Below the pieces are notes generated by a model. That model searched no databases and was not told the origin of the DNA. It worked only from the letters and a program-made list of their open reading frames with translations. Source: a virus. Taken from it: DNA of 64,000 nucleotides. A program made the position numbers and the translations under genes. This document shows positions 23,860 through 33,240 of this stretch, piece after piece (position 1 is the first letter of the stretch; each line of letters begins with the position of its first letter). The stretch spans positions 47,262-111,261 of the IMG/VR virus record IMGVR_UViG_3300031649_000001; one strand, written 5' to 3'.

Positions 23860-24627
23860 TCACCCGGTCACGCTATCGGCCCGCGCACCGATCTTGCCCC
23901 GCCAGCGGTCGGTCGCCCGGCGGAACAGCTCGTCGGCGCGGCGGCGGTCGTAGACGCGCTGGGGAGGGATGTCGGCACGCAGGGCGGCCCGGCGCAGCGT
24001 CATGCCCTCCTGGACGCCCGCGCGCAGGGCCTCCCACTGCTCCTCGCTGATCTCCGTGGGGTCGGGCGCCCGGCGTGCCCTGGCCCTGGCGCGGGCGGCG
24101 TCCATCGCGTCGCGGAACACGGAGTCGCGGCGGCGGCGCTGGTAGATCACCGCGTTGGTGATCCCGGCTTCCTCGGCGGCCAGGTTGATGATCATGCCGT
24201 CCTCGACGGCCTTGAGGAACAGCCGGACCCGGTGGGGGGTGAAGCGGTGTTCGCGGCGCTGGCGCAGGGCGGGCGGGTTCATGCGGCGGGCGGCTTCGGC
24301 CGCCTCCGCGAAGGCGGGGCTGTTCTGGCGCCAGCCCTTCACGCGCTCATCCCCGTGGAACAGGATGCGGGCGGCCTGGGTGGGGGTGAAGCCCAGCGCC
24401 AGGAGCCCGACGTACTGGGCCTGCTGGAGGATCTTGTCGGCGTCGTAGGCGTAGGGGTCGTGCCCGGCCAGCGCGAGCTGGACGTCGGTGTCGGTGCGGG
24501 CGGCGGCGTACACGGCTGCGGGCTTCACGTTGATCATCTCGGCGGCGTCGGTGGCGGTGTTCCCCACCCGCAGCATCTTGATCACCATGTCGGCCTGGTC
24601 GTTGGTCAGGGGCGTGGCTCGGTCCAT
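23860..24627 (-). CDS. Tandem helix-turn-helix DNA-binding protein, leftward inside the virion block
   Basis: 255 residues; ATG at 24627 (reverse) chosen because upstream codons look non-coding. Four HTH-like units are visible at about 8-45 (GNTATDAAEMINVKPAAVY), 69-106 (GFTPTQAARILFHGDERVKGW), 131-172 (GMIINLAAEEAGITNAVIYQ) and 196-236 (GMTLRRAALRADIPPQRVY). Each has the G-x3-AA-x2-AGI-x4-VY pattern of homeodomain-like HTHs. It is the only leftward gene between 1 and 36 kb, placed between chaperone and tape measure. It may be a regulator binding long or repeated sites, or a terminase-small-subunit-like protein. Confidence 0.75.
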   Translation of the reverse strand: MDRATPLTNDQADMVIKMLRVGNTATDAAEMINVKPAAVYAAARTDTDVQLALAGHDPYAYDADKILQQAQYVGLLALGFTPTQAARILFHGDERVKGWRQNSPAFAEAAEAARRMNPPALRQRREHRFTPHRVRLFLKAVEDGMIINLAAEEAGITNAVIYQRRRRDSVFRDAMDAARARARARRAPDPTEISEEQWEALRAGVQEGMTLRRAALRADIPPQRVYDRRRADELFRRATDRWRGKIGARADSVTG

Positions 24628-24690
24628 GCGGGCGGAGTGTACGGACGGCCACTGACAAGAGGTCGTGAGCTGCGTGGATGGGCCTGCGGA

Positions 24691-24719
24691 CCCGGCCGCC
24701 CGCCCGGCCGCCCGGCCGG
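24691..24719. repeat. GC palindrome repeat between divergent genes
   Basis: CCCGGCCGCCCGCCCGGCC then GCCCGGCCGG, between the leftward HTH gene and the tape measure gene. Here it is upstream of both genes, so it is not at a transcript end. Confidence 0.5.
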
Positions 24720-24729
24720 ATGTGGACAC

Positions 24730-24752
24730 GGACGGTAGCCTGGTGTCGCATT
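24730..24752 (+). promoter_or_regulatory. Degenerate symmetrical-family site before the tape measure gene
   Basis: TAGCCTGGTGTCGCA at 24736-24750 resembles the TAGTCTGGTGTCACA half of the family, but no matching -35 is present. Could be a regulated promoter for tape measure and tail genes, or a bare operator half-site. Confidence 0.3.
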
Positions 24753-24782
24753 GAGTGATCGCTGCTGGTTGATGGGCCGGGC

Positions 24783-24799
24783 GACGAACGCAGTTCGTC
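24783..24799 (+). other. Small hairpin in the tape measure leader
   Basis: GACGAA-CGCAG-TTCGTC forms a 6-bp stem 17 bases before the GTG at 24816 and just before the CCGGAGG ribosome site, so it could influence translation. Confidence 0.4.
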
Positions 24800-24815
24800 A
24801 TGTCCGGAGGCAGCG

Positions 24816-27800
24816 GTGGCAGGTGAGGTCGGACGCGCGTCAGTCGTCATCACCGCCGACATCGGAACCTTCAACGCCGAGCTGAGGCGCGAGTTCCGCG
24901 ACGCGGGCCGCGACGCCGGACAGGCCCTGGACGATGCCCTCCAGCGGGCCATCCGCAACTCCGGCCGCAACGCGGCCCGCACCATCGCCCGCGACCTGCG
25001 CTCCAATCTGCGCGGACTGAAGGCGTCCGTGGAGGTGGAGCCGGACACCAGCCGGTTCCGCACCCAGCTCCAGCGTGATCTGCGTGGACTGGCCGCCGCG
25101 TCCGTACGGGTCGCGCCGGACTCCGACACCTTCCGTACCGAGCTGAACCGGCAGCTGACCGGGCTGGGCTCGGTGGGCATCCCGGCCCAGCCGGACACCA
25201 CACGCTTCGCCGCGCTGCTCCGGCGCCAGCTACGCGGCACCACCGTGGACGTCGGCGTCACGCCGGACGCGGCCCGCTTCCAGGCGGCCATCCAGGCGGC
25301 GGCCCGTGCCGTCAGCGCCGACGTACGCCTCAGTCCGGACGTAGCGGCCTTCCGGGCGCAGGTGACGGCCGCGCTGCGCGGGGTCACCGCGCAGGTCCGT
25401 GTAGAGCCGGAGATGAGCCGGTTCGAGGCTGCGCTGCGGCGCGGGCTGCGGGCGCTGCGGGTCGACGTCGGCGTGGACCCGAACACGACCGGGTTCCTGG
25501 CCCGGCTCCAGCGCGACGTACGCGGGTTCGCGGTCAACGTCCGGGTCAACGCGGACGTCTCCCGCTTCCAGCGCCAGCTCAACCGGGATCTGCGCGGACT
25601 GGGCAACATCACGGTCCGGGTGCAGGGGGACGCCGCCCGGTTCCGGCGGGATCTTGAGCGGGCGATGCGCGGGCTGGAGCCCATCCGTATCCGCGTGGAG
25701 CCGGACCTGGACCGGCTGAACGACGCGCTGCGCCGTCACAACGCGCCCGACGTCACGGTCAACGTCAACCCCGACGCCAACCGCTTCCAGCGGGCGCTGG
25801 GCACCATCGCCGGGATGGCCGGGCGGGCGGGCGCGGCCTTCGCCGGGCTGCTGCGTATCGGCGCCCTGGCGGGGGCGTTCCTGTCGGCGGCAGCGGCCAT
25901 CGCCTCCTTCGCGGCGTCGCTGGCCCCGGCGCTCGGCATCATCGCCGCCGGTCCGGCGGTCATCACCGGGATGATCGTCGCCACGTCGGCGCTGAAGATC
26001 GCCCTGTCGGGGGTGGGGGAAGCCTTCGGGGCGGCCCTGGGCGACGACGCGGAGGCGTTCAACAAGGCTCTGGAGAAGCTGTCGCCGGAGGCCCAGGCGG
26101 CGGCCAAGGAACTCCGCGCGCTCAAGCCTGCGTTCGACCAGCTCAAGACCACCGTCCAGGACGCGTTCTTCAAGCCCCTTGAGGGGCAGATCACCGGCGT
26201 CGCCAAGGCGCTCGGCGGCCCCCTGAAGCAGGGCCTGGCCGACGTCGCCGGGAACTTCGGGCTGGCCGGGCAGCGGATCGCCAACTTCCTGCGCTCCGCG
26301 CTGGGGGTCCAGGCCGTCACCAACATCCTCGACGGCACCACCAAGGCGACGTCCGGGCTGGCCGCCGCCATCGGGCCGGTGGTCGCCGGGTTCACGCGGG
26401 TGGCCGGGGCCGTCTCCAAGGCGTTCGGCGACCAGCTCGGCGACGCCATCGCCAGCCTCGGGGCCCGGTTCGGGTCCTTCCTCGGGGAGGCCGCCGCCTC
26501 CGGCCAGGCAGTCGCCTGGGTCCAGGGGGCGCTGGTCACCTTCCGGCAGCTCGGTGACCTCGTCGGCTCGCTGGTCGGCCTCTTCGGGGACCTGTTCGGG
26601 GCGCTGGCCGCCGGGGGCGGCGGGTCGCTGGGGGCCCTGACGCAGATCATCGACGCGGTACGGACGGCGATCCAGCCGCTCCTGCCGCTGGTCACCCAGC
26701 TCGCGCAGCTCTTCTCTACCGTCCTGTCCACGGCGCTGTCCACGATGATGGCCGTGCTGGGGCCGGTGATCACGGCCATCTCGTCGGTACTGACGCCGCT
26801 CATCCCGGTCCTGACCCAGGCCTTCCAGCAGTTCGGTGCGGCGCTGGCCCCCGTCGCGGCCCAGCTCGGCGCCGGGCTGGCCTCGGTGATCACCGGGCTC
26901 GCCCCCGTCTTCGCTCAACTGGCCCCGCTCGTAGCCCAGTTGGGGCAGGCGTTCGGGGCGATCCTGGGGGCCGCCCTTCAGATCGTCCTGCCGTTGCTCG
27001 GGCCGATCATCGACTTCATCGGCCAGCTCCTGCCGATCTTCACCCCCCTGATCGGGGTCGTCACCGAGGTCGCGACCGCGCTCGGCGGTGCGCTCGGGGA
27101 GGCGGCCCAGGCCCTGGCCCCGCTGCTGGTGGAGGTGGGGGCCGCCCTCACCGAGGTCGCTGCCGCCGTGGTGCCGCTGGTGGGGCAGCTCATCGGCGCC
27201 CTGCTGCCCGTCCTGCCGCCCATCGTCGACGCCTTCTCCGCCCTGGTCAGCGCGCTGCTCCCGCTGATCCCGCCGATCGCCGACCTGCTCGTGTCGCTGG
27301 CGCCGCTCATCTCGATGCTGATCGGCCTGCTGGCGCCGGTGCTCCAGGTGGAGGCCGCGTTCGCGGCCTGGGTCGCGATCAACATCATCGTCCCGATCAT
27401 CCAGAAGGTCGTCGCGATCCTGGTCGGCCTGATCCAGGGCGTCACAGCGGTGATCACCTTCATCACCGGGCTGCCCGGGGCGGTGGTCGGGGCGCTGTCG
27501 TCGTTCGCGTCGATGCTCGTCGGCTTCTTCACGTCCGCCTGGGCGGCCGTCACCACCGCCGTATCCACGGGGATCGATGCCGTGGTGGGGTTCTTCACCG
27601 CGCTGCCCGGCCGGATCCTCGCGTTCCTCCAGGCGCTGCCCGGCATGCTGATCGACCTGTTCACGTCGGCCGTCGCCGGGCTCGCCATCGCGATCCTGAC
27701 CGGGATCGCCGCCGTGGTGTTCATCTTCACCGAGCTGCCCGGCCGCATCCTCTCCGCCCTCCAGTCGCTGGGCTCGCGGCTGGTGGGGCTGTTCACGTCG

Positions 27801-28496
27801 GCGGCCAGCGCCACGGCGGGGGCGGTGCGGTCGGGCTTCACCGCCGTCACCTCGTTCTTCTCCGCCCTCCCCGGGCGGATCATGGCCTTCATCACTTCGC
27901 TGCCCGGCCGGATCAGCTCCATCTTCCGGTCGGCCGCCTCGTCCGCGTCCAGCGCGGTCCGCTCCGGCTTCAGCTCCGTCATCTCGTTCTTCAGCGCGCT
28001 GCCCGGCCGGATCGCGTCCGCCATCTCCGGCATCGGCTCCCGCATCGCCGGAGTGTTCCGGTCGGCGGCCAGCTCCGCCCGCTCCGCCGTCTCGGGTCTC
28101 ATCTCCGGCGTGGTGTCGCTGTTCTCCGGCCTCGCCGGGAAGATCGTCGGGGCGATCGGCGACATCGGCGGCCAGATCATGGCGAAGATCAAGGGCGGTA
28201 TCCCCAGCTCGGTGCGGAAGTACCTGCCCTTCGCCGACGGCGGCATCGTCACCATGCCCACCCGCGCCCTCATCGGCGAGGCCGGTAAGGAAGTCGTCGT
28301 CCCGATGACCCGCCCGGCCCGCGCCATCCAGCTCGCCCAGCAGTCCGGCCTGGTCGACCTGCTGAAGAAGTCCGGCGCCCTCAAGGGCCACGCCGAGACG
28401 CCCAGCCACACGTGGAACATCACCACGCCCGGCAGCGACGCGTATGTCATCGCCCAGAACCTGTACGGCCACATCGCCCGCGCCAGCGGCATCTAG
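24816..28496 (+). CDS. Tape measure protein
   Basis: 1226 residues; GTG at 24816 behind CCGGAGG. Residues about 55-345 contain eleven degenerate 24-30 residue repeats of the form V-R-V-x-P-D-x2-R-F-x3-L-x-R-x-L-R-G-L. Residues 345-900 hold long hydrophobic helices typical of tape measures. Residues 900-1130 hold about five repeats centred on FFSALPGRI...FRSAASS. The end has FADGGIVTMPTRALIGEAGKE, a common tape-measure C-terminal motif. It sets tail length, which at about 1.5 angstrom per residue would be near 180 nm, and may help inject DNA. Longest gene in the window. Confidence 0.95.
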   Translation: MAGEVGRASVVITADIGTFNAELRREFRDAGRDAGQALDDALQRAIRNSGRNAARTIARDLRSNLRGLKASVEVEPDTSRFRTQLQRDLRGLAAASVRVAPDSDTFRTELNRQLTGLGSVGIPAQPDTTRFAALLRRQLRGTTVDVGVTPDAARFQAAIQAAARAVSADVRLSPDVAAFRAQVTAALRGVTAQVRVEPEMSRFEAALRRGLRALRVDVGVDPNTTGFLARLQRDVRGFAVNVRVNADVSRFQRQLNRDLRGLGNITVRVQGDAARFRRDLERAMRGLEPIRIRVEPDLDRLNDALRRHNAPDVTVNVNPDANRFQRALGTIAGMAGRAGAAFAGLLRIGALAGAFLSAAAAIASFAASLAPALGIIAAGPAVITGMIVATSALKIALSGVGEAFGAALGDDAEAFNKALEKLSPEAQAAAKELRALKPAFDQLKTTVQDAFFKPLEGQITGVAKALGGPLKQGLADVAGNFGLAGQRIANFLRSALGVQAVTNILDGTTKATSGLAAAIGPVVAGFTRVAGAVSKAFGDQLGDAIASLGARFGSFLGEAAASGQAVAWVQGALVTFRQLGDLVGSLVGLFGDLFGALAAGGGGSLGALTQIIDAVRTAIQPLLPLVTQLAQLFSTVLSTALSTMMAVLGPVITAISSVLTPLIPVLTQAFQQFGAALAPVAAQLGAGLASVITGLAPVFAQLAPLVAQLGQAFGAILGAALQIVLPLLGPIIDFIGQLLPIFTPLIGVVTEVATALGGALGEAAQALAPLLVEVGAALTEVAAAVVPLVGQLIGALLPVLPPIVDAFSALVSALLPLIPPIADLLVSLAPLISMLIGLLAPVLQVEAAFAAWVAINIIVPIIQKVVAILVGLIQGVTAVITFITGLPGAVVGALSSFASMLVGFFTSAWAAVTTAVSTGIDAVVGFFTALPGRILAFLQALPGMLIDLFTSAVAGLAIAILTGIAAVVFIFTELPGRILSALQSLGSRLVGLFTSAASATAGAVRSGFTAVTSFFSALPGRIMAFITSLPGRISSIFRSAASSASSAVRSGFSSVISFFSALPGRIASAISGIGSRIAGVFRSAASSARSAVSGLISGVVSLFSGLAGKIVGAIGDIGGQIMAKIKGGIPSSVRKYLPFADGGIVTMPTRALIGEAGKEVVVPMTRPARAIQLAQQSGLVDLLKKSGALKGHAETPSHTWNITTPGSDAYVIAQNLYGHIARASGI

Positions 28497-28508
28497 GGGG
28501 TGAGCTGC

Positions 28509-29306
28509 ATGTTTATGGAAACCGACGCGCTATATTTCGGCGGCATGGTCACCAATAACCACTGCTCCGTAGGCGGCTGCACCAAGCACCGCCAGACGCA
28601 CGGCAAGTGCCTCACCCACGCGCGCCAGGACCCCACCCTTCCCCGCTGCACGTATCCCGCGTGCGGCGACGTGGAGCGCGCCAAGGGCCACTGCGACCGG
28701 CACTACATCCAGCAGCGACAGGGCATTGAGCTCAAGCCGTTCGTCCAGTGGAACCTGCTGGACTGCCGAGGCCCGCTCTGCACCCGCAGCGCGAAGTACC
28801 GGGACGGCTACTGCAAGCCCCACCATGAGCAGCGCCAGAAGCACGGCGAGGTGTGGGTGATCGGGACCCGGAAGCACCCCGGCCGCGCGCCGGTGACCAA
28901 GTGCATCGAGCCCGGCTGCCCATCCACGCAGATCGCCGTCCTGTCGCGGTGCCTGGAGCACGCGCGCCAGGCGCACGGCGAGTGCTGGCTGCCGTGGTGC
29001 ACCGACCCGGGCCACCACGTGACGGGGCTGTGCGACAAGCACCGCCGCCACCAGCGGGCCATGATGCACAGCTACGGCATCGGCTGGCAGCGCCGTTTGG
29101 AGATGGCGGAGGAGCAGGGCCACCAGTGCCCCCTCTGTGGCGCCCCCGATGACCTGGCGAACGGCGAGGGCCTGCACATCGATCACGACCACACCACGGG
29201 CCGGGTTCGCGGCTTGCTCTGCGGCCTCTGCAACCGGGGAATCGGCCTGCTCGGTCATGACCTCACCCGCCTGCGCAAGGCGATCACCTACCTGGAGGTC
29301 ACGTGA
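28509..29306 (+). CDS. HNH / endonuclease VII-family nuclease with zinc-knuckle array
   Basis: 265 residues from ATG 28509, chosen because AGGGGG lies at a good distance; ATG 28545 is another option. The first 180 residues hold five copies of C-x4-5-C-x7-10-G-x-C-x2-H (for example CTYPACGDVERAKGHCDRH). The C terminus has CPLCG, then HIDHDHTTGRVRGLLC and CNRGIG, the endonuclease VII/HNH metal site. It lies between the tape measure and tail genes with little spacing, typical of a homing endonuclease. It probably makes a site-specific break in phage DNA lacking the gene. Mobility is inferred. Confidence 0.8.
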   Translation: MFMETDALYFGGMVTNNHCSVGGCTKHRQTHGKCLTHARQDPTLPRCTYPACGDVERAKGHCDRHYIQQRQGIELKPFVQWNLLDCRGPLCTRSAKYRDGYCKPHHEQRQKHGEVWVIGTRKHPGRAPVTKCIEPGCPSTQIAVLSRCLEHARQAHGECWLPWCTDPGHHVTGLCDKHRRHQRAMMHSYGIGWQRRLEMAEEQGHQCPLCGAPDDLANGEGLHIDHDHTTGRVRGLLCGLCNRGIGLLGHDLTRLRKAITYLEVT

Positions 29307-29318
29307 TCACCGAAGGGG

Positions 29319-30611
29319 GTGGCCATCATCTGGGACGGCTATTTGCAGTTGGCCGGTAACGAGATCGTCAACAGCGCCAGGGCGGTGGCGTATGCGCGGG
29401 CGGCCGGGCTGCCGATGGAGTGCGACCCGTGCGACGCCGTGGCGGAGGCGATGGGTGATGCCCCGTACTTCAGCCTGGAGGACGGCACGGCTCCCTGGTA
29501 CGACCCGGGCGTCCCGGCCAGCCGTGGCTTCCACGGCGTGTTCGGCATGGACGTGGCGGGGTTCTCCGGCTCCACCATCACCCGCTCCCCAACCGCGCTG
29601 ATCGGTGACGGGTCGGCGCTCGGTCCGGCCCGCCGCAACCACCGCGAGATCGCCTGGACCGTCGCTCTGATCACCGAGGGCGAGGCCGAACTCTCGTACG
29701 CGATGGAGTGGCTGTCGACCACGCTCCTCGGCTCGCAGTGCGAGGGCCGCACCTGCGACGGGGATGAGATCTGCGTGTTCTCCGCGTGCCCCGGCACGAC
29801 CCCGCTGGCCGTCGGCGACACCAGCGTCCTGGGCGACCAGGAGATCCGCCACCTGTACGACGCGGGCATCCTGTCCGGCCCGGTCGTCACGGGCCGTCAG
29901 TGGATGGGCGGGGGCCGGTTCCTGTGGGCCACGGTCACCTTCACCCTCGCGGCGGCCAAGCCGTGGATCTACCACGACCCGCTGGCCGCGAACGTGGACT
30001 GGGTCGCGCTGGGGAGCGGGGAGCTGGTCAGCAACATCGACCCCGACCAGGTGTACCAGCAGTGCCTCCAGCCCAGCCCCTGCGCCACCGACCCGCTCTG
30101 CCCCACCCCGCCGCTGCCGCCCAAGGCGCCCTCCCCGCTGAGCCCGTGCTATCCGACCGGCCTGGCCAGCTTCCGCCGCTCCCGCATCCAGGTCTCCCCG
30201 CTGGACGAATCCGCGTGGCTGGAGACGGTTCCGGTGCTGGAGGTGCGTACCGGCTCCACGGCCATGCGCCGGGTGCTGGTGCGGTTCTGGGCGAACCCCC
30301 AGAACAACCCCTGCAACTCCGCTCTGGACCCGTGCAACGCCTGCGCTGACATCAACGTCGGCTACATCCCGGCGGGGTCCACGCTGCGCGTGGACGGCCG
30401 TGTGCAGCGGAGCGTGGTGGAGTGCCCGCAGCTCCCCATCGGCATCGCCACCAGTACCCCCACCATCTACGGCGCCGAAGGAGCGAACTTCACGTGGCCC
30501 ACCTTCCCCTGCCCCACCGGCCTCTGCATCGAGGTGTGGTCCCGTTCCGACACCACAGCGGCCAACGCCACGGCGCGGGTGCTGCTGGTGCCCCGTGCGG
30601 ACGCCGGGTGA
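29319..30611 (+). CDS. Distal-tail-like minor tail protein
   Basis: 430 residues; GTG at 29319 with GAAGGGGGT upstream. The start (IIWDGYLQLAGNEIVNSARAV) and centre (SGPVVTGRQWMGGGRFLWAT VTF) are typical of the first minor tail protein after the tape measure in actinophages, probably forming the distal tail ring. A Pro/Cys-rich linker near 245-275 leads to a beta-rich C-terminal domain (RVLVRFWANPQNNPCNSALD). Its position and size support a Dit-like role; the match is by pattern. Confidence 0.7.
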   Translation: MAIIWDGYLQLAGNEIVNSARAVAYARAAGLPMECDPCDAVAEAMGDAPYFSLEDGTAPWYDPGVPASRGFHGVFGMDVAGFSGSTITRSPTALIGDGSALGPARRNHREIAWTVALITEGEAELSYAMEWLSTTLLGSQCEGRTCDGDEICVFSACPGTTPLAVGDTSVLGDQEIRHLYDAGILSGPVVTGRQWMGGGRFLWATVTFTLAAAKPWIYHDPLAANVDWVALGSGELVSNIDPDQVYQQCLQPSPCATDPLCPTPPLPPKAPSPLSPCYPTGLASFRRSRIQVSPLDESAWLETVPVLEVRTGSTAMRRVLVRFWANPQNNPCNSALDPCNACADINVGYIPAGSTLRVDGRVQRSVVECPQLPIGIATSTPTIYGAEGANFTWPTFPCPTGLCIEVWSRSDTTAANATARVLLVPRADAG

Positions 30612-30617
30612 TGCGCC

Positions 30618-33032
30618 ATGGCTGACGTCCTGTTCAACCTGCGCGCGGGCGCGAGCGCGGTGTTCCCCTCGCCGCCCACGCTCACCATGACCCGCGTCCA
30701 CCAGCAGGCCTTCTACGAGCCCACCACCCAGCTCATCTACATCACGCAGGTGGTCGGGAACGGGGTGACGCTGCCGGGCGAGTCCGGGCCGCCCGCGACG
30801 GGTGTGCGCGACAGCCGGGGCGACATCGCCATCAACCGCGTCACGCTGGACGGCACGGTCACGGGGGTCATGTACTGCCGCCGCTTCGACCACGGCTCCG
30901 GCATCGGCGTGGAGTACGACGCCGTCACCGGCAAGACGTGGCTGTGGCTGCCGTTCGACGCGGTGGAGCAGCCGATCGGCACGAACGCGCACGGCCGCCG
31001 GATCTGCCGGATCGAGTTCGTGAACAACGCGGTCATCGACCCCGAGGACGTTCCCCCGGCCCAGGCGTACGAGCCGTTCACCGGGCTCACGTCCATCACC
31101 CCGGCCCTGGACCTGGTCAACGGGCGGATGACCGTCGCCTACAACGCGGGCGGCACCACCCAGTACGCGGTGTTCACGCTGGCCGACTTCAAGGCGAAGA
31201 TCTTCACCGCGCCGCTCTACCAGTTCCCCCGCCCCTCCTACCCGGACTTCCAGTCGTGGACGGCGTTCGGCGAGTACGTCTACCAGCAGCACGGCAGCGC
31301 CTACAGCGAGGACGACACCAACCCGCCGCCGCCGGACGGCAACGGCAACGCGTGGTGGACCGTGGTCGATATGCGGTCCGGCAACGTGGTGGACCGGGTG
31401 CAGAACACGGTCGGGCTGACGCTGGACTACCGCGAGCCGGAGGCCGTGGCGGTCTTCGACATGCCGTCCGGCCCGCAGTTCACGTTCGGGTTCGCCGTCG
31501 GCGACTCGCCCCGGCGGGTCGCCCTGTACGGGATCACGGCCCAGGTCGACACCTCCCAGCCGATCCGCGCGGAGGTGGTGGTCGCCCCGGAGGAAGGCGT
31601 CCAGCTCACCGTCAGCGTGGAGGACACCGAGTCGATCCAGTCGTGGGAGATCATCCGCGATGTCGACGGCACCCGGCAGACGCTGTTCTCCGGGACCGGC
31701 GCGGGCTCCCTCCCCGCCGTATCCACGTGGTTCGACTCGGCGCCGCCGGGCTGCATCTCCATCACCTACCACCTGGTGATCCAGCGCACCGACGGCACCC
31801 TCACCGAGGACGTCTCCAACGCGGTCACCTATGTGCCGGACGGCGGCTGCAACCAGGGCGGCCCGGCCGTGGGCGGGGAGGACAACACCCTGGGGTGCGC
31901 CTCCACCTACACCGCACAGATCCACTGGCGCGGCGGCGCCCAGCCGTACGCCGTGGCGGCGATGGACCGGCTGACGGAGGTGACCTGGAACCGGACCATC
32001 AACGACATCTCCGAGGCGTCCGTCACGATCCTGAAGGGCAACATCAGCACGGAGTGCTGCGAGGCCCTGAAGGAGATGCATCCGTGGGTGCACGAGCTGA
32101 CGCTGTACCGGGACGGCGAGCTGGTGTGGCAGGGCCCGGTCACCAAGACCACCGGCCGCCGCGACTCCATCACCATCCAGGCGCAGGACGTCACCGCCTG
32201 GTTCGATCACCTGGTCAACACCTGGCGGATCACCTACACCGCGAGTACCGCGGACGCTCAGGGGCGCAAGGCCGGACCCATCACGGCCATCGCCTACAAC
32301 CACATCCGCCTCAACATGACGGCGTCGTCGCTGGCCAACCCCGACTACGCGGGGATCATGGACTACATGGTCGTGCGGTCCGCCGGGCTCCCGACCGTCA
32401 AGGTGGAGAAGGACGGCAGCTCGAACACGAGCATCTGGACCACGTACCTGGGTGACCTGATGCGGGAGTGGGCCAAGCGCGGGCTCACCTGGACCACCAT
32501 CGGCCGGACCGTCCTGCTGCGGGCCCGGCCCACCTCCACCACCCGCGCCCAGGCGCGCCTGACGATGGAGGACTTCACCGGCGAGATCGAGGTCATCAAG
32601 GACGGCACCCAGGGCGGCACCTACGGCTTCGCCACCACCCAGGACCAGCAGGACATCAGCGACGGCAAGACCCTGGGGTACGGCAAGACGAAGACCGCGT
32701 ACGGGCGGCTGGATGTGCTGGTGTCGCTGGACGAGGAGAAGGTGACCGACGCCGATCTGCGTGAAGCGGCCAAGGACGCCATCGCCGGGCGCTACCCCAT
32801 CCCCATCACCATCAGCGTTCCCGACGGTTCCTCGCTGGCTTCCACCGCGCCGGTCAAGCTCCATCAGCTCGTGCCCGGCGAGCGGTTCGACGTCCTCGCC
32901 GAGAGCTTCTGCACGCCGGTGCTCCAGGGCTTCGCGCTCACGGATGTGGAGGGGTCCTGGCAGAACGGCCAGGAGAAGATCGGCGTCACCCTCACGCCGC
33001 TCGCGGATCTTGAAGAGGAGCTGACCACATGA
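30618..33032 (+). CDS. Minor tail protein, baseplate-hub (Tal)-like
   Basis: 804 residues; ATG at 30618, six bases after the previous stop. Residues 1-420 are beta-rich. Residues 430-800 resemble the hub/Gp37-like tail proteins of actinophages: DRLTEVTWNRTINDISEASV, HELTLYRDGELVWQGPV, DVTAWFDHLVNTWRITY, then a helical segment (GDLMREWAKRGLTWT) and LHQLVPGERFDV. It likely caps the tail tube below the Dit ring. The stop overlaps the next gene by ATGA. Assignment is moderate to good. Confidence 0.75.
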   Translation: MADVLFNLRAGASAVFPSPPTLTMTRVHQQAFYEPTTQLIYITQVVGNGVTLPGESGPPATGVRDSRGDIAINRVTLDGTVTGVMYCRRFDHGSGIGVEYDAVTGKTWLWLPFDAVEQPIGTNAHGRRICRIEFVNNAVIDPEDVPPAQAYEPFTGLTSITPALDLVNGRMTVAYNAGGTTQYAVFTLADFKAKIFTAPLYQFPRPSYPDFQSWTAFGEYVYQQHGSAYSEDDTNPPPPDGNGNAWWTVVDMRSGNVVDRVQNTVGLTLDYREPEAVAVFDMPSGPQFTFGFAVGDSPRRVALYGITAQVDTSQPIRAEVVVAPEEGVQLTVSVEDTESIQSWEIIRDVDGTRQTLFSGTGAGSLPAVSTWFDSAPPGCISITYHLVIQRTDGTLTEDVSNAVTYVPDGGCNQGGPAVGGEDNTLGCASTYTAQIHWRGGAQPYAVAAMDRLTEVTWNRTINDISEASVTILKGNISTECCEALKEMHPWVHELTLYRDGELVWQGPVTKTTGRRDSITIQAQDVTAWFDHLVNTWRITYTASTADAQGRKAGPITAIAYNHIRLNMTASSLANPDYAGIMDYMVVRSAGLPTVKVEKDGSSNTSIWTTYLGDLMREWAKRGLTWTTIGRTVLLRARPTSTTRAQARLTMEDFTGEIEVIKDGTQGGTYGFATTQDQQDISDGKTLGYGKTKTAYGRLDVLVSLDEEKVTDADLREAAKDAIAGRYPIPITISVPDGSSLASTAPVKLHQLVPGERFDVLAESFCTPVLQGFALTDVEGSWQNGQEKIGVTLTPLADLEEELTT

Positions 33033-33238
33033 GCCCGTTGCCCGGCCAGCGGGCGGGCCAGCGCCCGATCCGCGCGGCTGTCGCCTCGCAGAGGGCGATC
33101 GGCCGTCAGCTCACCGCCGTCCACGCCATGTCCGACACCCTCGTGCTCTTCACCGACGAGGGCTGGCAGAAGGTCGCGTGTGAGCCCGACGGCCGCGACC
33201 ACCTCATCCCCTACGACTTCGGTAACCAGGAGGGCTAG
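33029..33238 (+). CDS. Small protein between tail genes
   Basis: 69 residues; ATGA overlap with the hub gene and GGAGGG-containing end two bases before the next gene. Basic N terminus (GQRAGQRPIRAAVASQRAIG) and a compact C-terminal part (TLVLFTDEGWQKVACEPDG). Many actinophages carry such a short gene here; probably a small tail component. Confidence 0.7.
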   Translation: MSPLPGQRAGQRPIRAAVASQRAIGRQLTAVHAMSDTLVLFTDEGWQKVACEPDGRDHLIPYDFGNQEG

Positions 33239-33240
33239 CC

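Noticed and set aside
25230-28472. Leftward open frame of about 1080 codons opposite the tape measure gene
   Set aside because: Antisense shadow; the rightward frame has clear tape measure repeats and C-terminal motif.
29307-32864. Leftward open frame of about 1185 codons opposite minor tail genes
   Set aside because: Antisense shadow of the 29319 and 30618 genes; composition is Gly/Arg/Asp/His low-complexity and there is no ribosome site or promoter.
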